A program made the translations under genes and the position numbers. Shown here piece after piece: positions 31,210 through 42,294 of a DNA stretch of 64,000 nt (positions are counted from its first letter, which is position 1; the number at the start of each line of letters is the position of its first letter). Origin of the DNA: Nocardia arthritidis NBRC 100137 (GTDB lineage: Bacteria > Actinomycetota > Actinomycetes > Mycobacteriales > Mycobacteriaceae); NCBI RefSeq assembly GCF_001612765.1, contig NZ_BDBB01000015.1, forward strand, positions 1 to 64,000. The letters run 5' to 3'. The notes under the pieces are model-generated. The model saw only the letters and a program-made list of their open reading frames with translations. It did no database searches and had not been told where the DNA came from.

Positions 31210-32415
31210 TCAGGCGGCGCCGAGCACTACGACGGAGTTGTTGCCGCCCATGCCGAGGGAGAGCTTCAGGGTGACGCCGCCCTCGAACGGCGTCGGGCCG
31301 TCCAGCAACCGTGGATGCGCGGGCGCGACGATCGGGGCCGCGGGCACGATGCCGCGGTCGTAGCCGAGCGCGGCCGCCGCCACCTCGACGGCGGCCGCCG
31401 CGCTCTGGCAGTGGCCAGCCAGCGGCTTCAACGCGTAGATGTGCGGATGGCCGGCGAACAGGTGCTCGATCAGATGATGTTCGGCCACATCGCACTGCCG
31501 GGTCCCGGTGCCGTGCGCGTTGAAATAGCGCACGTCCGCGGCGGCGACCTCCGCGGCGGCGAGCGCGCGGCGAGCGCAGTCGAGGATCTGCTCGTGCGTC
31601 GGGTCGACCGAGACCACGTGATAGGCGTCGTTGGACATCGCGCCGCCGAGTACCGCGGCGTAGGGCCGGTCCGCCGAACGGGTCAGCACGAACGCCACCG
31701 AGGCCTCCCCCATGCTGAACCCGCGGCTGCCCTGCTGGAAGGGGCGGCACGCGTCCAGCGGTTCGGCGTCGGCGACCGCGGCGCCGAGCCGGACGAAGCT
31801 CTCCACCATGTCCGGGGTGGCGGACAGGTCGGTCGCCACGAAGATCACGTCGTCGGCCATGCCCGCGTCCAGCCAGAGCTTCGCGGTGATCAGCGCGACA
31901 TTGGCGGAACTGCACGCGGCGGACACGTTCATGGCCGGACCATGGAAGCCGAACTCCTGCATCAGCATCGAGACCGGGGTGGAGGGCAACAGCCGCAGGT
32001 AGTCCCTCGACCGGCGGTTGCCCCCGTCGACGAGGTAGAAGTCGCGCCAGTCGGCCACGTCGCCGAGCACGATGGCGTGCAGCAGACCGACCGTGCGGCC
32101 GGGCCGCCAGCCCCGCTCGCGGGCGTCGGCGACGGCCTCCCGCGCCGCCTCGTGCACCGCCCGCCCGTAACGGCTCGTGCTCAGCTCGGGATCGCCGCCG
32201 TCGGGCACCAGCGAGACCCACGCGTCCTCGTCACGGCCGGGCCCGTAGCCGGGCTGCAGGGCGGCGGCCGACTTGCCGCTGAGCAAGCCGTCCCACAGCC
32301 GTTCGCGTCCCCACCCGTAGCCGGTGATCGCGCCGATCCCGGCGATGGTCATGAGATCTCGATGCCTCGGCGGAGTTCGCAACCGCGCGGCGGTGTTCGG
32401 GTCGGCACCCGGCAT
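31210..32415 (-). CDS. Stand-alone beta-ketoacyl synthase (KAS I/II-like)
   Basis: The 401-residue protein is a thiolase-fold condensing enzyme with nucleophile Cys168 (VSAACSSAN), His301 (NAHGTGT), Lys330 and His335 (LKPLAGHCQSAA), and the C-terminal strand LSLGMGGNNSVVVL. It would condense an acyl thioester with malonyl-ACP. Residues around the cysteine differ from the common TACASG, so substrate use may differ. No acyl carrier protein, reductase or PKS module is adjacent. ATG 32415 has AAGGAG six bases upstream. Confidence 0.85.
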   Translation of the reverse strand: MPGADPNTAARLRTPPRHRDLMTIAGIGAITGYGWGRERLWDGLLSGKSAAALQPGYGPGRDEDAWVSLVPDGGDPELSTSRYGRAVHEAAREAVADARERGWRPGRTVGLLHAIVLGDVADWRDFYLVDGGNRRSRDYLRLLPSTPVSMLMQEFGFHGPAMNVSAACSSANVALITAKLWLDAGMADDVIFVATDLSATPDMVESFVRLGAAVADAEPLDACRPFQQGSRGFSMGEASVAFVLTRSADRPYAAVLGGAMSNDAYHVVSVDPTHEQILDCARRALAAAEVAAADVRYFNAHGTGTRQCDVAEHHLIEHLFAGHPHIYALKPLAGHCQSAAAAVEVAAAALGYDRGIVPAAPIVAPAHPRLLDGPTPFEGGVTLKLSLGMGGNNSVVVLGAA

Positions 32416-32628
32416 GTTTCGCTCCTTCACCGGCTGCCCGGGGCGCTCGAGTGGTTCGCCCCTTCTCGACTCGGCAGCCGGTATCTGCCATGATCGCCGG
32501 ACCTCGGCCGAGAACGTGCCAGTACTGTGATCGAAGCAATACCGTGGACGATGTGATCTTGTACACGTCGATACCAGAATGATCCCGTGTTCCAATGGCC
32601 ATAATCGGGTCGATGATCGGGGGTTCGA

Positions 32629-33978
32629 GTGGGTGACGACAAGCTGGCCGCCGCGGTCGACGCCGCCGAACAGCTGGCCGCGCGCTACCGTTCCCTGGTC
32701 GAACACACCCCGGACGGAATCTGTGTGCACGAGCGCGGCCGGGTCGTCTACGTCAACCCGGCGACCGTCCGCCTGCTCGCCGCGGAGAACGCCGAGGAAA
32801 TCGTCGGCCGCCCGCTGACCGACTTCGTCCACCCCGCGTCCGTCCCCTCGATGCTCGACCGCATCAGCACCCTCACCACCGCGGGCGCGGCCTCGATCCC
32901 CACCGAGATGACGCTGATGCGGGTGGACGGCGGCACCGTCCCCGTGGAGACGGTGTCGGTGCTGACCGCCTGGCACGACCACCTCGCCTACCAGGTGGTG
33001 ATCCACGACCTCACCGCCCAGCGCCACGCCGAGGCCGCGCAGCGCAGAGCGGAGCACTACTTCACCACGGTCGTCTCCCAGTTGGAGGAGGGCGTCGTGG
33101 TGATCGATCCGGAGGGCCGCATCGAATCGATGAACCCGGCGGCCAAACGCATCTTCGGCACCGAGGGACCCGACCGCCAGGTGATCGGGCGCACCATCCA
33201 GTCGCTGCCGCTGGTGCTGCTGGACGCGAACGCCCAGTTGCTGCCGCCGAGCCGCCATCCCGTGGCGCGCACGCTCGCCACGGGCGAGACCATCACGGGC
33301 TACGTCTTCGGCGTCGACCGGGTGGACGGTCAGCGCCGCTGGCTGTCGGGCAGCAGTCGCCTGCTCAACCCCGGCGACCCGCGCTCCTCGGCCGTGTCCT
33401 CCTTCGCCGACATCACCGAATTCCGTGCCAGCAGGCGACAATTGGAGTATCAGGCCACGCACGACTCGCTCACCGGGCTGGCCAACCGCTCGCTGATCCT
33501 TTCCCAGCTGGCCGCCGCGCTGGCCAGCACCGACGAACTGCTGCCGGTGTCCACCGTGCTGTTCATCGACCTGGACGGGTTCAAGGCGATCAACGACACC
33601 CTCGGGCACGCCATCGGCGACACGGTGCTGCAGATCGTCGCCCAGCGGTTGCAGCGCGCACTGCGCAGCGACGACATCGTCGGCAGGCTCGGCGGCGACG
33701 AGTTCCTGGTGCTGCTGTCCGGCCGAACCCGCCGCGTCGACATCGAAGCACTGATGAGCAGGTTGCGTTCCACCATGGCCGAGCCGATCATCGCGCGCGG
33801 GCACCGGATCGAGGTGAACGCCTCGATCGGCGTCACCGAACTCGAGGTGGGCGACCGGCGCAGCCCGGAAGCCGTGCTGCACGACGCGGACCTGGCGATG
33901 TACCGCGCGAAGCCGCCGGGGCGACGCGAAGGCACTGTCACCAAGGGCCGCAGGCCGAACAGCACCCACGCCTCCTGA
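32629..33978 (+). CDS. PAS-PAS-GGDEF diguanylate cyclase
   Basis: The 449-residue protein has two N-terminal PAS domains (about residues 18-130 and 145-265; FVHPASVPSM and VVVIDPEGRIESMNPAAKRIFG) and a C-terminal GGDEF domain. The active loop is intact (GRLGGDEFLVLL), and an inhibitory RxxD site (RSDD) lies five residues upstream. It should make cyclic di-GMP from two GTP in response to a PAS ligand. There is no EAL domain and no membrane segment. The start is GTG 32629. It is divergent from the KAS gene; the ABM gene follows after 5 bases, so these two are probably co-transcribed. Confidence 0.9.
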   Translation: MGDDKLAAAVDAAEQLAARYRSLVEHTPDGICVHERGRVVYVNPATVRLLAAENAEEIVGRPLTDFVHPASVPSMLDRISTLTTAGAASIPTEMTLMRVDGGTVPVETVSVLTAWHDHLAYQVVIHDLTAQRHAEAAQRRAEHYFTTVVSQLEEGVVVIDPEGRIESMNPAAKRIFGTEGPDRQVIGRTIQSLPLVLLDANAQLLPPSRHPVARTLATGETITGYVFGVDRVDGQRRWLSGSSRLLNPGDPRSSAVSSFADITEFRASRRQLEYQATHDSLTGLANRSLILSQLAAALASTDELLPVSTVLFIDLDGFKAINDTLGHAIGDTVLQIVAQRLQRALRSDDIVGRLGGDEFLVLLSGRTRRVDIEALMSRLRSTMAEPIIARGHRIEVNASIGVTELEVGDRRSPEAVLHDADLAMYRAKPPGRREGTVTKGRRPNSTHAS

Positions 33979-33983
33979 CGCCC

Positions 33984-34355
33984 ATGATCATCGAACACGC
34001 CCTGTTGCCGGTTCGTCCCGAGAGGGCGGCAGATTTCGAGGCCGCTTTCGCCGCGGCGCGACCGATCATCGCGAGCATGCCCGGCTTCCGGTCGCTGTCG
34101 CTGTCGCGCGGTGTGGAGTCGCCGGGCAGCTACCTGCTCCGGGTGGAATGGGACCGGCTCGACGATCACGTCGTCGGATTCCGCGGCTCGCCGGAGTATC
34201 AGCGCTGGAAGGACCTGCTACACCACTTCTACGATCCGTTCCCGGTGGTCGAGCACTTCACGCCGGTACCACTCACCCCGGACGACGACCCGGGCACCGC
34301 TTCGCAGCCGGGGCCATCACCTGCGGTTACGGCGAGCCCGCCGCCGCCCCGGTAG
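33984..34355 (+). CDS. ABM-domain (antibiotic biosynthesis monooxygenase-like) protein
   Basis: The 123-residue protein is a single dimeric alpha/beta-barrel unit: EHALLPVRPERAADFEAAFAAARPIIASMPGFRSLSLSRG, then YLLRVEWDRLDDHVVGFRGSPEYQRWKDLLHHFYDPFPVVEHF, followed by a disordered Pro/Ser tail. ABM proteins include cofactor-free monooxygenases and haem-degrading enzymes; the Asn/His/Trp set of haem-degrading types is not evident. It is coupled to the diguanylate cyclase gene upstream. Confidence 0.78.
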   Translation: MIIEHALLPVRPERAADFEAAFAAARPIIASMPGFRSLSLSRGVESPGSYLLRVEWDRLDDHVVGFRGSPEYQRWKDLLHHFYDPFPVVEHFTPVPLTPDDDPGTASQPGPSPAVTASPPPPR

Positions 34356-34439
34356 AATCGACAACTCTGCTTTCCGCGCGTTCACCTGCCCGGCCGGGGT
34401 AGCGTGCGCGCGCCTGTTCGCGGTGACAAGGAGTTCAGT

Positions 34440-36737
34440 TTGCCCGACCTCACTCAGGACCGTGCCGCCCACGACGGCACCCCAGAGCGGACCCGCGAGA
34501 CCGACCGGGAACAGGCGTACCTGTCGGTGCTGTACGAGCGGCTGGACGAAATGCGCGATTACGCGCGCAACCGGTTGCGCACGGTGCTGCTGGAGACCGG
34601 GGGCACCCCGCAGGCGCGCAGCGAACGAGAGTCCTTCAGCCAGCTCTACACCGAGGACCTGGCGAAATACGACGCCGCCGAGCACGGCCTGTGTTTCGGC
34701 CGCATCGACCTCGACGGCGAGCAGGAGGAGTACCGCTACATCGGCAGGCTCGGCATCCTCGACGAGAAGGACGACTACGAGAGCCTGCTGCTGGACTGGC
34801 GCGCCCCGCTGGCGCGTCCGTTCTACCTGGCCACCACCGCGGCGCCGGACGGCGTGACCCGGCGCAGGCACATCCGCTCGCGCAATCGCAAGGTCACCGC
34901 GATCAACGACGAGTACCTCGACCTGGAGGCCGCGCGCCGGGCCGGCGTCACCGACGCCGACGGCGGCGTCGGCAGCGAGAGCGCGCTGCTGTCCGCGCTC
35001 AACGCCGCGCGCACCGGTCACATGAACGACATCGTCGAGACCATTCAGCACGAGCAGGACGCGATCATCCGCTCCGAGCACAAGAGCGTGCTCGTCGTGC
35101 AGGGCGGGCCGGGCACCGGCAAGACCGCCGTCGCGCTGCATCGCGCGGCGTATCTGCTCTACACCTATCGTCAGCAGCTGGCCAAGAGCGGCGTGCTGAT
35201 CATCGGCCCGAACGCCACCTTCCTGGACTACATCGGCCAGGTGCTGCCGTCGCTCGGCGAGACCGGCGTGCTGCTGTCCACCATCGGCGATCTGTACCCG
35301 GGCGTGCGAGCGGCCCGCGAGGACTCGCTGCGCGCCGGCGAGATCAAGGGTTCGCTGACGATCCTGGAGGTGCTCAAGCAGGCGGTGCGCGACCGCCAGG
35401 AAGTGCCAGCCGAACCCGTCCTGCTCAGCTTCGACGGCTATCCGGTGACGCTGGATCGCAAGATCGCCACCAAGGCCCGCGGCCGCGCCCGGTCCTCGCG
35501 CCGCCCGCACAATCTGGCCCGGCCGATCTTCGCCGCGTCGGTGATCGACGCGCTGACCGATCAGCTGGCCGAGACCATGGGCTCCGATCTCTCCGGCGGC
35601 CCCAGCCTGCTCAGCTCGGCCGACCTCACCGAGATCCGCGACGAGATGCGCGCCGATCCGCAGATCCAGGCCGCCATCGCGGAACTCTGGCCGATCCTGT
35701 CCCCGCAGGACGTGCTGGCCGACCTGCTCGCCGACCCGAAGCGGCTGGACCGGGCCGCGAGCTCGCTGGACCCGGCCGACCGCGCCGAATTGCTGCGACC
35801 GGACGACGGGCGGTTCAGCGCCGCCGACGCGCCGCTGCTGGACGAGCTGGCCGAGCTGCTCGGCGTGGACGACACCGAGGAACGCGAGCGCGCCCGTCGC
35901 CGCTGGCGCGCCCGGATCGCCGAGGCGCAGGACGCCCTCGACATCCTCACCGGCTCCGCCCCGCAGGATCTCGAGGACGATCTCGATCCCGAGATCCTCA
36001 TGGCCTACGACCTGATCGACGCGAGCCAGTTGGCCGAACGACAGGACACCCGCACCCGCCAGACGACCGCGGAGCGCGCCGCGGGCGACCGCACCTGGAC
36101 CTACGGTCACGTGATCGTGGACGAGGCGCAGGAGCTGTCGGAGATGGCATGGCGCATGGTGATGCGGCGCATTCCGAACCGGTGGGTCACCGTGGTCGGG
36201 GACGTCGCGCAGACCGGCGACCCGGCGGGCGCGTCCTCGTGGCAGCGGATGCTGGAGCCCTACGTCGCGTCCCGGTGGAAACTGACCGAGCTCACCGTCA
36301 ACTACCGCACTCCCGCGGAGATCATGGACGTCGCGGCCGACGTCCTTGCCGAAATCGATCCGGCGGCGACCGCACCGCGTTCGGTCCGCGAGACCGGCGT
36401 CGCGCCGCGTGCGTACCGGGTCGCGCCCGTCGAGGTGAACGCGGAGGTGGCCCGGCTGGTAGCCACCGAGACGGGGCCGGGCACCACGGCGGTGATCGCG
36501 CCGCAGGCGCTGGTGGCGGAGTTGGCCGATCTCGCGGGCGAGTCGGTGCGGGTGCTGACCGTGCACGAGGTGAAGGGCTTGGAGTTCGACGCGGTCTACC
36601 TGGTGGAACCGCAGGAAATCCTCGGCGAATCGCCCCGCGGGCTCAACGATCTGTACGTCGCGCTGACGCGCGCCACCCAGCGGCTCGGCGTGGTGCACGG
36701 TGCGGACCTGCCCGGCGTGCTCGCCCGGCTGCGCTGA
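34440..36737 (+). CDS. HelR/HelD-like RNA polymerase recycling ATPase
   Basis: The 765-residue UvrD-like superfamily I protein has an N-terminal coiled-coil region (about 15-60), Walker A GGPGTGKTA (Lys228) and helicase motifs including VIVDEAQELSEMAWRM and LTVHEVKGLEFDAVYLV. The layout fits actinobacterial class II HelD/HelR, which pulls stalled RNA polymerase off DNA and in Streptomyces, Mycobacterium and others protects against rifamycins. TTG 34440 is preferred because AAGGAG lies six bases upstream; GTG 34404 is an alternative. Whether rifamycins induce it cannot be seen. Confidence 0.85.
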   Translation: MPDLTQDRAAHDGTPERTRETDREQAYLSVLYERLDEMRDYARNRLRTVLLETGGTPQARSERESFSQLYTEDLAKYDAAEHGLCFGRIDLDGEQEEYRYIGRLGILDEKDDYESLLLDWRAPLARPFYLATTAAPDGVTRRRHIRSRNRKVTAINDEYLDLEAARRAGVTDADGGVGSESALLSALNAARTGHMNDIVETIQHEQDAIIRSEHKSVLVVQGGPGTGKTAVALHRAAYLLYTYRQQLAKSGVLIIGPNATFLDYIGQVLPSLGETGVLLSTIGDLYPGVRAAREDSLRAGEIKGSLTILEVLKQAVRDRQEVPAEPVLLSFDGYPVTLDRKIATKARGRARSSRRPHNLARPIFAASVIDALTDQLAETMGSDLSGGPSLLSSADLTEIRDEMRADPQIQAAIAELWPILSPQDVLADLLADPKRLDRAASSLDPADRAELLRPDDGRFSAADAPLLDELAELLGVDDTEERERARRRWRARIAEAQDALDILTGSAPQDLEDDLDPEILMAYDLIDASQLAERQDTRTRQTTAERAAGDRTWTYGHVIVDEAQELSEMAWRMVMRRIPNRWVTVVGDVAQTGDPAGASSWQRMLEPYVASRWKLTELTVNYRTPAEIMDVAADVLAEIDPAATAPRSVRETGVAPRAYRVAPVEVNAEVARLVATETGPGTTAVIAPQALVAELADLAGESVRVLTVHEVKGLEFDAVYLVEPQEILGESPRGLNDLYVALTRATQRLGVVHGADLPGVLARLR

Positions 36738-36760
36738 TCGGCGCCCGGCGCTCGGAACGA

Positions 36761-36808
36761 GAAAGGCTCCGCGCCACATCGCGATTCGCGACGGACACGG
36801 AGCCTTTC
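36761..36808. terminator. Bidirectional terminator between helR-like gene and universal stress gene
   Basis: GAAAGGCTCCG (36761-36771) and CGGAGCCTTTC (36798-36808) form an 11-base perfect stem, with a nested TCGCGA-type repeat in the loop. It lies between convergent genes and ends in short T-rich arms on both strands. Confidence 0.65.
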
Positions 36809-36822
36809 GATCGTCGCGAGAC

Positions 36823-37275
36823 TCAGCGCACGGTGTGCACGATCAGGACGTCGGAGCGGGACTTGCGCGCCACGTCGGAGGGCACCGAGCCGAGCAGCCG
36901 CCCGGCCAGGGTGTTCAGGCCCCGGTTACCGACGACCAACAGGTCGGCGTCGACCTCCTTCATCAGCGCGAGCAGCGATTCCACCGGCTCGCCGACGATG
37001 GCGCGCTCGACGATGTCGGCCGCACCCGCCGCGATCGCCTTGTCGCGGGCGATGCGCAGGATCTCGTTGGTCGGCGCGGAACCGCGTACCTGGTAGGCCT
37101 CTTCCTTGAGCACGTCGGCCGCGGCCGCGACATCGCGGTCGTCGGTCGGGTAGTACGCGCAGGCGATGACCAGGGTCGCGCCGGACACACCGGCCAGGGC
37201 CCCTGCCTTCTCGACGGCGACATACGACGAGTCCGAGCCATCGGTACCGACGACAATGGTCCGGTAGGCGGTCAT
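36823..37275 (-). CDS. Universal stress protein, TB15.3 (Rv1636)-like
   Basis: The 150-residue single-domain Usp begins TAYRTIVVGTDGSDSSYVAVEKA and has the nucleotide-binding motif GNRGLNTLAGRLLGSVPS near the C-terminus, ending VLIVHTVR. It closely resembles Rv1636, which binds cAMP, and occupies the matching place between uvrB and uvrA. ATG 37275 has a strong GGAGGAG. The role in stress is inferred from the family. Two weak DosR-like sequences lie upstream. Confidence 0.9.
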   Translation of the reverse strand: MTAYRTIVVGTDGSDSSYVAVEKAGALAGVSGATLVIACAYYPTDDRDVAAAADVLKEEAYQVRGSAPTNEILRIARDKAIAAGAADIVERAIVGEPVESLLALMKEVDADLLVVGNRGLNTLAGRLLGSVPSDVARKSRSDVLIVHTVR

Positions 37276-37413
37276 TCTCTCCTCCAACTATGCGGTGGGT
37301 CAGGTGCCGCGCGCGGGTTCGTCCCGGTTCGACCGGGCCGCCGGCGCGGCGACTGGGCTCGACCATAGCGGCAAACCGGGCGGAAATATCAGAAATCGCA
37401 AGACATCACACTC

Positions 37414-37598
37414 GGGGTGTTCGGCCATTCCCGCCGCGGATTCGCCAGGGAATGCCGGAAGGGCCTGAGCAACCAGGGCAGACTCAATTCCGGGGAACTA
37501 AACCTGTGAAGTGCCACAACCGCGTCGAACCGTTTTGCGGCCCTGGGATATTCATCACAGAGCCAGGTCCGTCACATGAAGACCGGTCCGTCCGGCCC
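37414..37598 (-). promoter_or_regulatory. Weak DosR-like sequences upstream of the universal stress gene
   Basis: GGGGTGTTCGGCCAT (37414-37428) and GGTCCGTCCGGCCC (37585-37598) partly match the GGGACTTTCGGCCCT form of the dormancy box (about 11 of 15 and 10 of 14). The 487-base gap up to 37762 contains no supported gene. At this match level both could be chance. Confidence 0.2.
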
Positions 37599-37762
37599 GT
37601 GAATCACGCGTCGGGAACAGGCCGATGAGAACCGGACTACCGTGCCGCCAGGGCCACTGCCGATACTTTGCCCGAAATATGCCAAGAATCGCTCCTATGC
37701 GGTCCATGGCTTGCTCTTCCTGCGCTGAAAACGATGCGCAATATTAGCGCGAAGGGGCTGGA

Positions 37763-38176
37763 CTAGAGGTCGAAAAGGGGCCCGGTGATGGTCAATCCGA
37801 GTTCGTCGACGTGTGCGAAGAACGCGAACAACATCAGGGCGGCGCCCACCAGAGCCACGTCCTTGCTGAACTGGATCAGCTCGCTCTGCCTGGTCTCCTC
37901 GTCGGTCTCCTGCCAGAACCGGTGCATCACGACGGCGGTGGGCAGCAGCGCGAGAACGAGCAGCAGTGCACCGAGGTCGGCCCAGACACCCAGCAGCACG
38001 CTCAGGCCGCCGAGGGCGAACAGCAGGCCCGAGCCGAGCACGGCGGCCTTCGCCATCGGGACTCCCTTGCTCTGGGCGTACCCGGCCATCGCCTCGGTCC
38101 GGGCGAAGTGCCCGAGGGCGGAAGTCAGGAACAGCACCGCGAACAACACTCGTCCGATCAATACCACGACGTCCAT
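37763..38176 (-). CDS. DoxX family membrane protein
   Basis: The 137-residue protein has four hydrophobic segments and the DoxX pattern: VVVLIGRVLFAVLFLTSALGHF, then AAVLGSGLLFALGGLSVLLGVWADLGALLLVLALLPTAVVMHRFW, and a last helix VALVGAALMLFAFF. DoxX proteins are linked to thiol and redox homeostasis at the membrane. ATG 38176 has GAGGAG upstream. It follows an AraC-family gene by 28 bases on the same strand and may be co-transcribed with it. Confidence 0.82.
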   Translation of the reverse strand: MDVVVLIGRVLFAVLFLTSALGHFARTEAMAGYAQSKGVPMAKAAVLGSGLLFALGGLSVLLGVWADLGALLLVLALLPTAVVMHRFWQETDEETRQSELIQFSKDVALVGAALMLFAFFAHVDELGLTITGPLFDL

Positions 38177-38204
38177 GTCCGGCTCCTCGTCGGCAGTCCG
38201 GCAA

Positions 38205-39104
38205 CTAATCCCGCGTCCGTACGACCTTCGCGGTAACCTCGTTGCGGAAGCGTAGCGAATTCTTGGCGTATTCGAGGGGGGCCATACCCACTTCCATGGT
38301 GAACTCACGCGAGAAGTGCGCCTGGTCGAAATAACCGAGTTCCGCGGCCAATGCCGCGAGATCTTCGGTACGGCCCTTCGCGAGCAGATCGGCGCCGTCC
38401 TGCAATCGGTAGCGCCGCAGCACCCATTTCGGACCCACACCGACGTACCGGCGGAACATGCGCTGCAGCGTACGGGCGGGCACATCGAATCGCTCGGCGA
38501 TCTGATCGACCCTGGTCAGCTCCTGGTCGGTGGCCATGGCGTCGACGATGCGCAGCACCAGGTGATACGTCGGGTCCGCCACGGCGGGATGGTCCGCGAG
38601 GTAGTCCTCGACGGCAAGGCGGCGCCACTCGGCGGTCGGTGCGTCGAATATCCGCTCGGTCAGGCTCGCGGCGTCGGGCAGCACGTCGTCGATGGGCACG
38701 GCGCGGTCGCGGAACGAACCGACATGGAGGCCGGTGAACGCGCCGAACCCGCCCGCGCGGAAACGGACCCCGAACGTCTCCCCCTGCCCGCTGAGTTCAC
38801 GGATGAATTTCGTGGTGACCACGCCGTTGACGAATCCGCCGGTGCGCGTCTCGGACCGTTCGAAGGTGAGGTTCACGCTCGGGTAGGAGAGCACCTCGGC
38901 TCGGTACGGCGGCCTGCCGCGCAGATCCCAGCGCACCGCCCAATACCACTCGACGTAGCGGTCCACCGCCGGGCTCGGCGGCAAGCGGAGCAGGGAGCGA
39001 TGCTTCGCCTGCTCGTCCGGGTGCAGGATTCCCTTGGTGTCGGTGAGCGCGGCGGGGTTGCGAGCCTGCGGCGGCTCGGCGGCGGATTCGGCACTAGGCG
39101 GCAC
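38205..39104 (-). CDS. AraC family transcriptional regulator
   Basis: The 299-residue regulator has an N-terminal ligand domain of the DUF6597 type (SLLRLPPSPAVDRYVEWYWAVRWDL, then SYPSVNLTFE) and a C-terminal AraC double HTH: VDQIAERFDVPARTLQRMFRRYVGVGPKWVLRRYRLQ and LAALAAELGYFDQAHFSREF. The start is GTG 39104. It is divergent from the VOC gene at 39157 with 52 bases between, so it may control that gene as well as DoxX downstream. Confidence 0.87.
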   Translation of the reverse strand: MPPSAESAAEPPQARNPAALTDTKGILHPDEQAKHRSLLRLPPSPAVDRYVEWYWAVRWDLRGRPPYRAEVLSYPSVNLTFERSETRTGGFVNGVVTTKFIRELSGQGETFGVRFRAGGFGAFTGLHVGSFRDRAVPIDDVLPDAASLTERIFDAPTAEWRRLAVEDYLADHPAVADPTYHLVLRIVDAMATDQELTRVDQIAERFDVPARTLQRMFRRYVGVGPKWVLRRYRLQDGADLLAKGRTEDLAALAAELGYFDQAHFSREFTMEVGMAPLEYAKNSLRFRNEVTAKVVRTRD

Positions 39105-39156
39105 GGTGTCGCTTTCTTACAAGACCCACCGGCCGCGATCGGCGAAAGTGGTGGGC

Positions 39157-39627
39157 ATGACGAACACAGTGAATCCCATCGCCGACGGCTACCACTCGAT
39201 CACCTGTTTTCTCGCGGTCGGCGACGGCAACAAAGCGATCGATTTCTACACCGCCGTCTTCGAGGCCGAGGTGATCACTCGCAACGACCTGCCCGATGGT
39301 CAGCCGGCGCACGCGGAATTGAAGATCGGCGACTCGACCCTCCAGATGGGGATGCCCATTCCCGACAACGGCGTCTTGGCACCGAACGGGGAGTGGGTGC
39401 ACACCTCGATCGTGCACTACTGCCCGGACGTCGACGCGGTCGTGCGGCGCGCCGTCGAACACGGCGCCCGCAACGTGGAGGAGCCGCAGACCTTCGTCAC
39501 CGGCGATCGGTTCGCCGTGGTGATCGATCCCTTCGGCCACCGCTGGGCGGTGCTCACCAAGGTCGAGGACGTCTCGCGCGAAGAGGCCGAGCGCCGGGTG
39601 AACGAATGGATGGCCACCCAGTCCTGA
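39157..39627 (+). CDS. VOC/PhnB-like protein
   Basis: The 156-residue protein belongs to the PhnB/glyoxalase-like branch of the VOC superfamily: YHSITCFLAVGDGNKAIDFYTAVFEAEVITRN, a central AHAELKIGDSTLQMGMP, and DRFAVVIDPFGHRWAVLTKVEDVS as the last strand. Substrate unknown. It is divergent from the AraC regulator and followed by a terminator shared with uvrB. Confidence 0.82.
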   Translation: MTNTVNPIADGYHSITCFLAVGDGNKAIDFYTAVFEAEVITRNDLPDGQPAHAELKIGDSTLQMGMPIPDNGVLAPNGEWVHTSIVHYCPDVDAVVRRAVEHGARNVEEPQTFVTGDRFAVVIDPFGHRWAVLTKVEDVSREEAERRVNEWMATQS

Positions 39628-39634
39628 TGGCTCG

Positions 39635-39676
39635 GCTGCCTCCGCGGTTGTCCGGCGAACGGCCCGCGGAGGCAGC
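39635..39676. terminator. Hairpin between VOC gene and uvrB
   Basis: GCTGCCTCCGCGG (39635-39647) pairs perfectly with CCGCGGAGGCAGC (39664-39676) over 13 bases with a 16-base loop. It lies between two convergent genes and is likely a bidirectional terminator without a long T-run. Confidence 0.6.
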
Positions 39677-39692
39677 GCGGCTGCGATCCGGA

Positions 39693-41882
<2,190 letters not shown>

Positions 41883-41889
41883 GCTCACC

Positions 41890-41912
41890 AGCGTAGGCCC
41901 ACCCACCGACAG
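41890..41912 (-). promoter_or_regulatory. RecA-independent (PafBC-type) DNA-damage promoter of uvrB
   Basis: On the uvrB strand CTGTCGGTG (41912-41904), eight bases, then TACGCT (41895-41890) match tTGTCRGTG-N8-TANNNT, with only the weakly conserved first base differing. The -10 ends eight bases before the ATG, so the transcript is probably leaderless. The rest of the 500-base gap to 42382 holds no gene I can support. Confidence 0.85.
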
Positions 41913-42294
41913 GTTTCCCGGGGTGGCGAACGGGCCCGATTCCGGCGACTGCACGGGACCAGACCCGCCATGTGAATTCAGTCACACTCGAAGTGGTCGG
42001 CGATCTACCGGCCGCCGGAGGCGGGGCGCGGGGATGAGTCCGCGCCTACCCGGAAACTTGCCGCCACCCGAGACCGAGCGATACGCGACTGCGCATCGTG
42101 GGTACACCGATATCGAGTCCTGCCAATCACTTTCGACGAAGCGCTGCGCGCAGAATCCCGATCACTCACGGTGGCACGGGGTTATCCGAAGCGGACGCGT
42201 GGACGCCCGGCGCGCCGGCGTCCTCACAACCGGGCCGAGACCGCTCGGCGCATTCGGTTACATGTCCGAAATGTCCGTTGCCGCAATAGGTTTC

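Noticed and set aside
32615..32635. tRNA T-loop-like GGTTCGAGT
   Set aside because: No cloverleaf partner stems or anticodon arm surround it; it overlaps the start of the diguanylate cyclase gene.
32416..33969. N-terminal extension of the ketosynthase frame
   Set aside because: The frame stays open through the diguanylate cyclase gene on the other strand, but ketosynthase similarity and an AAGGAG site begin at 32415.
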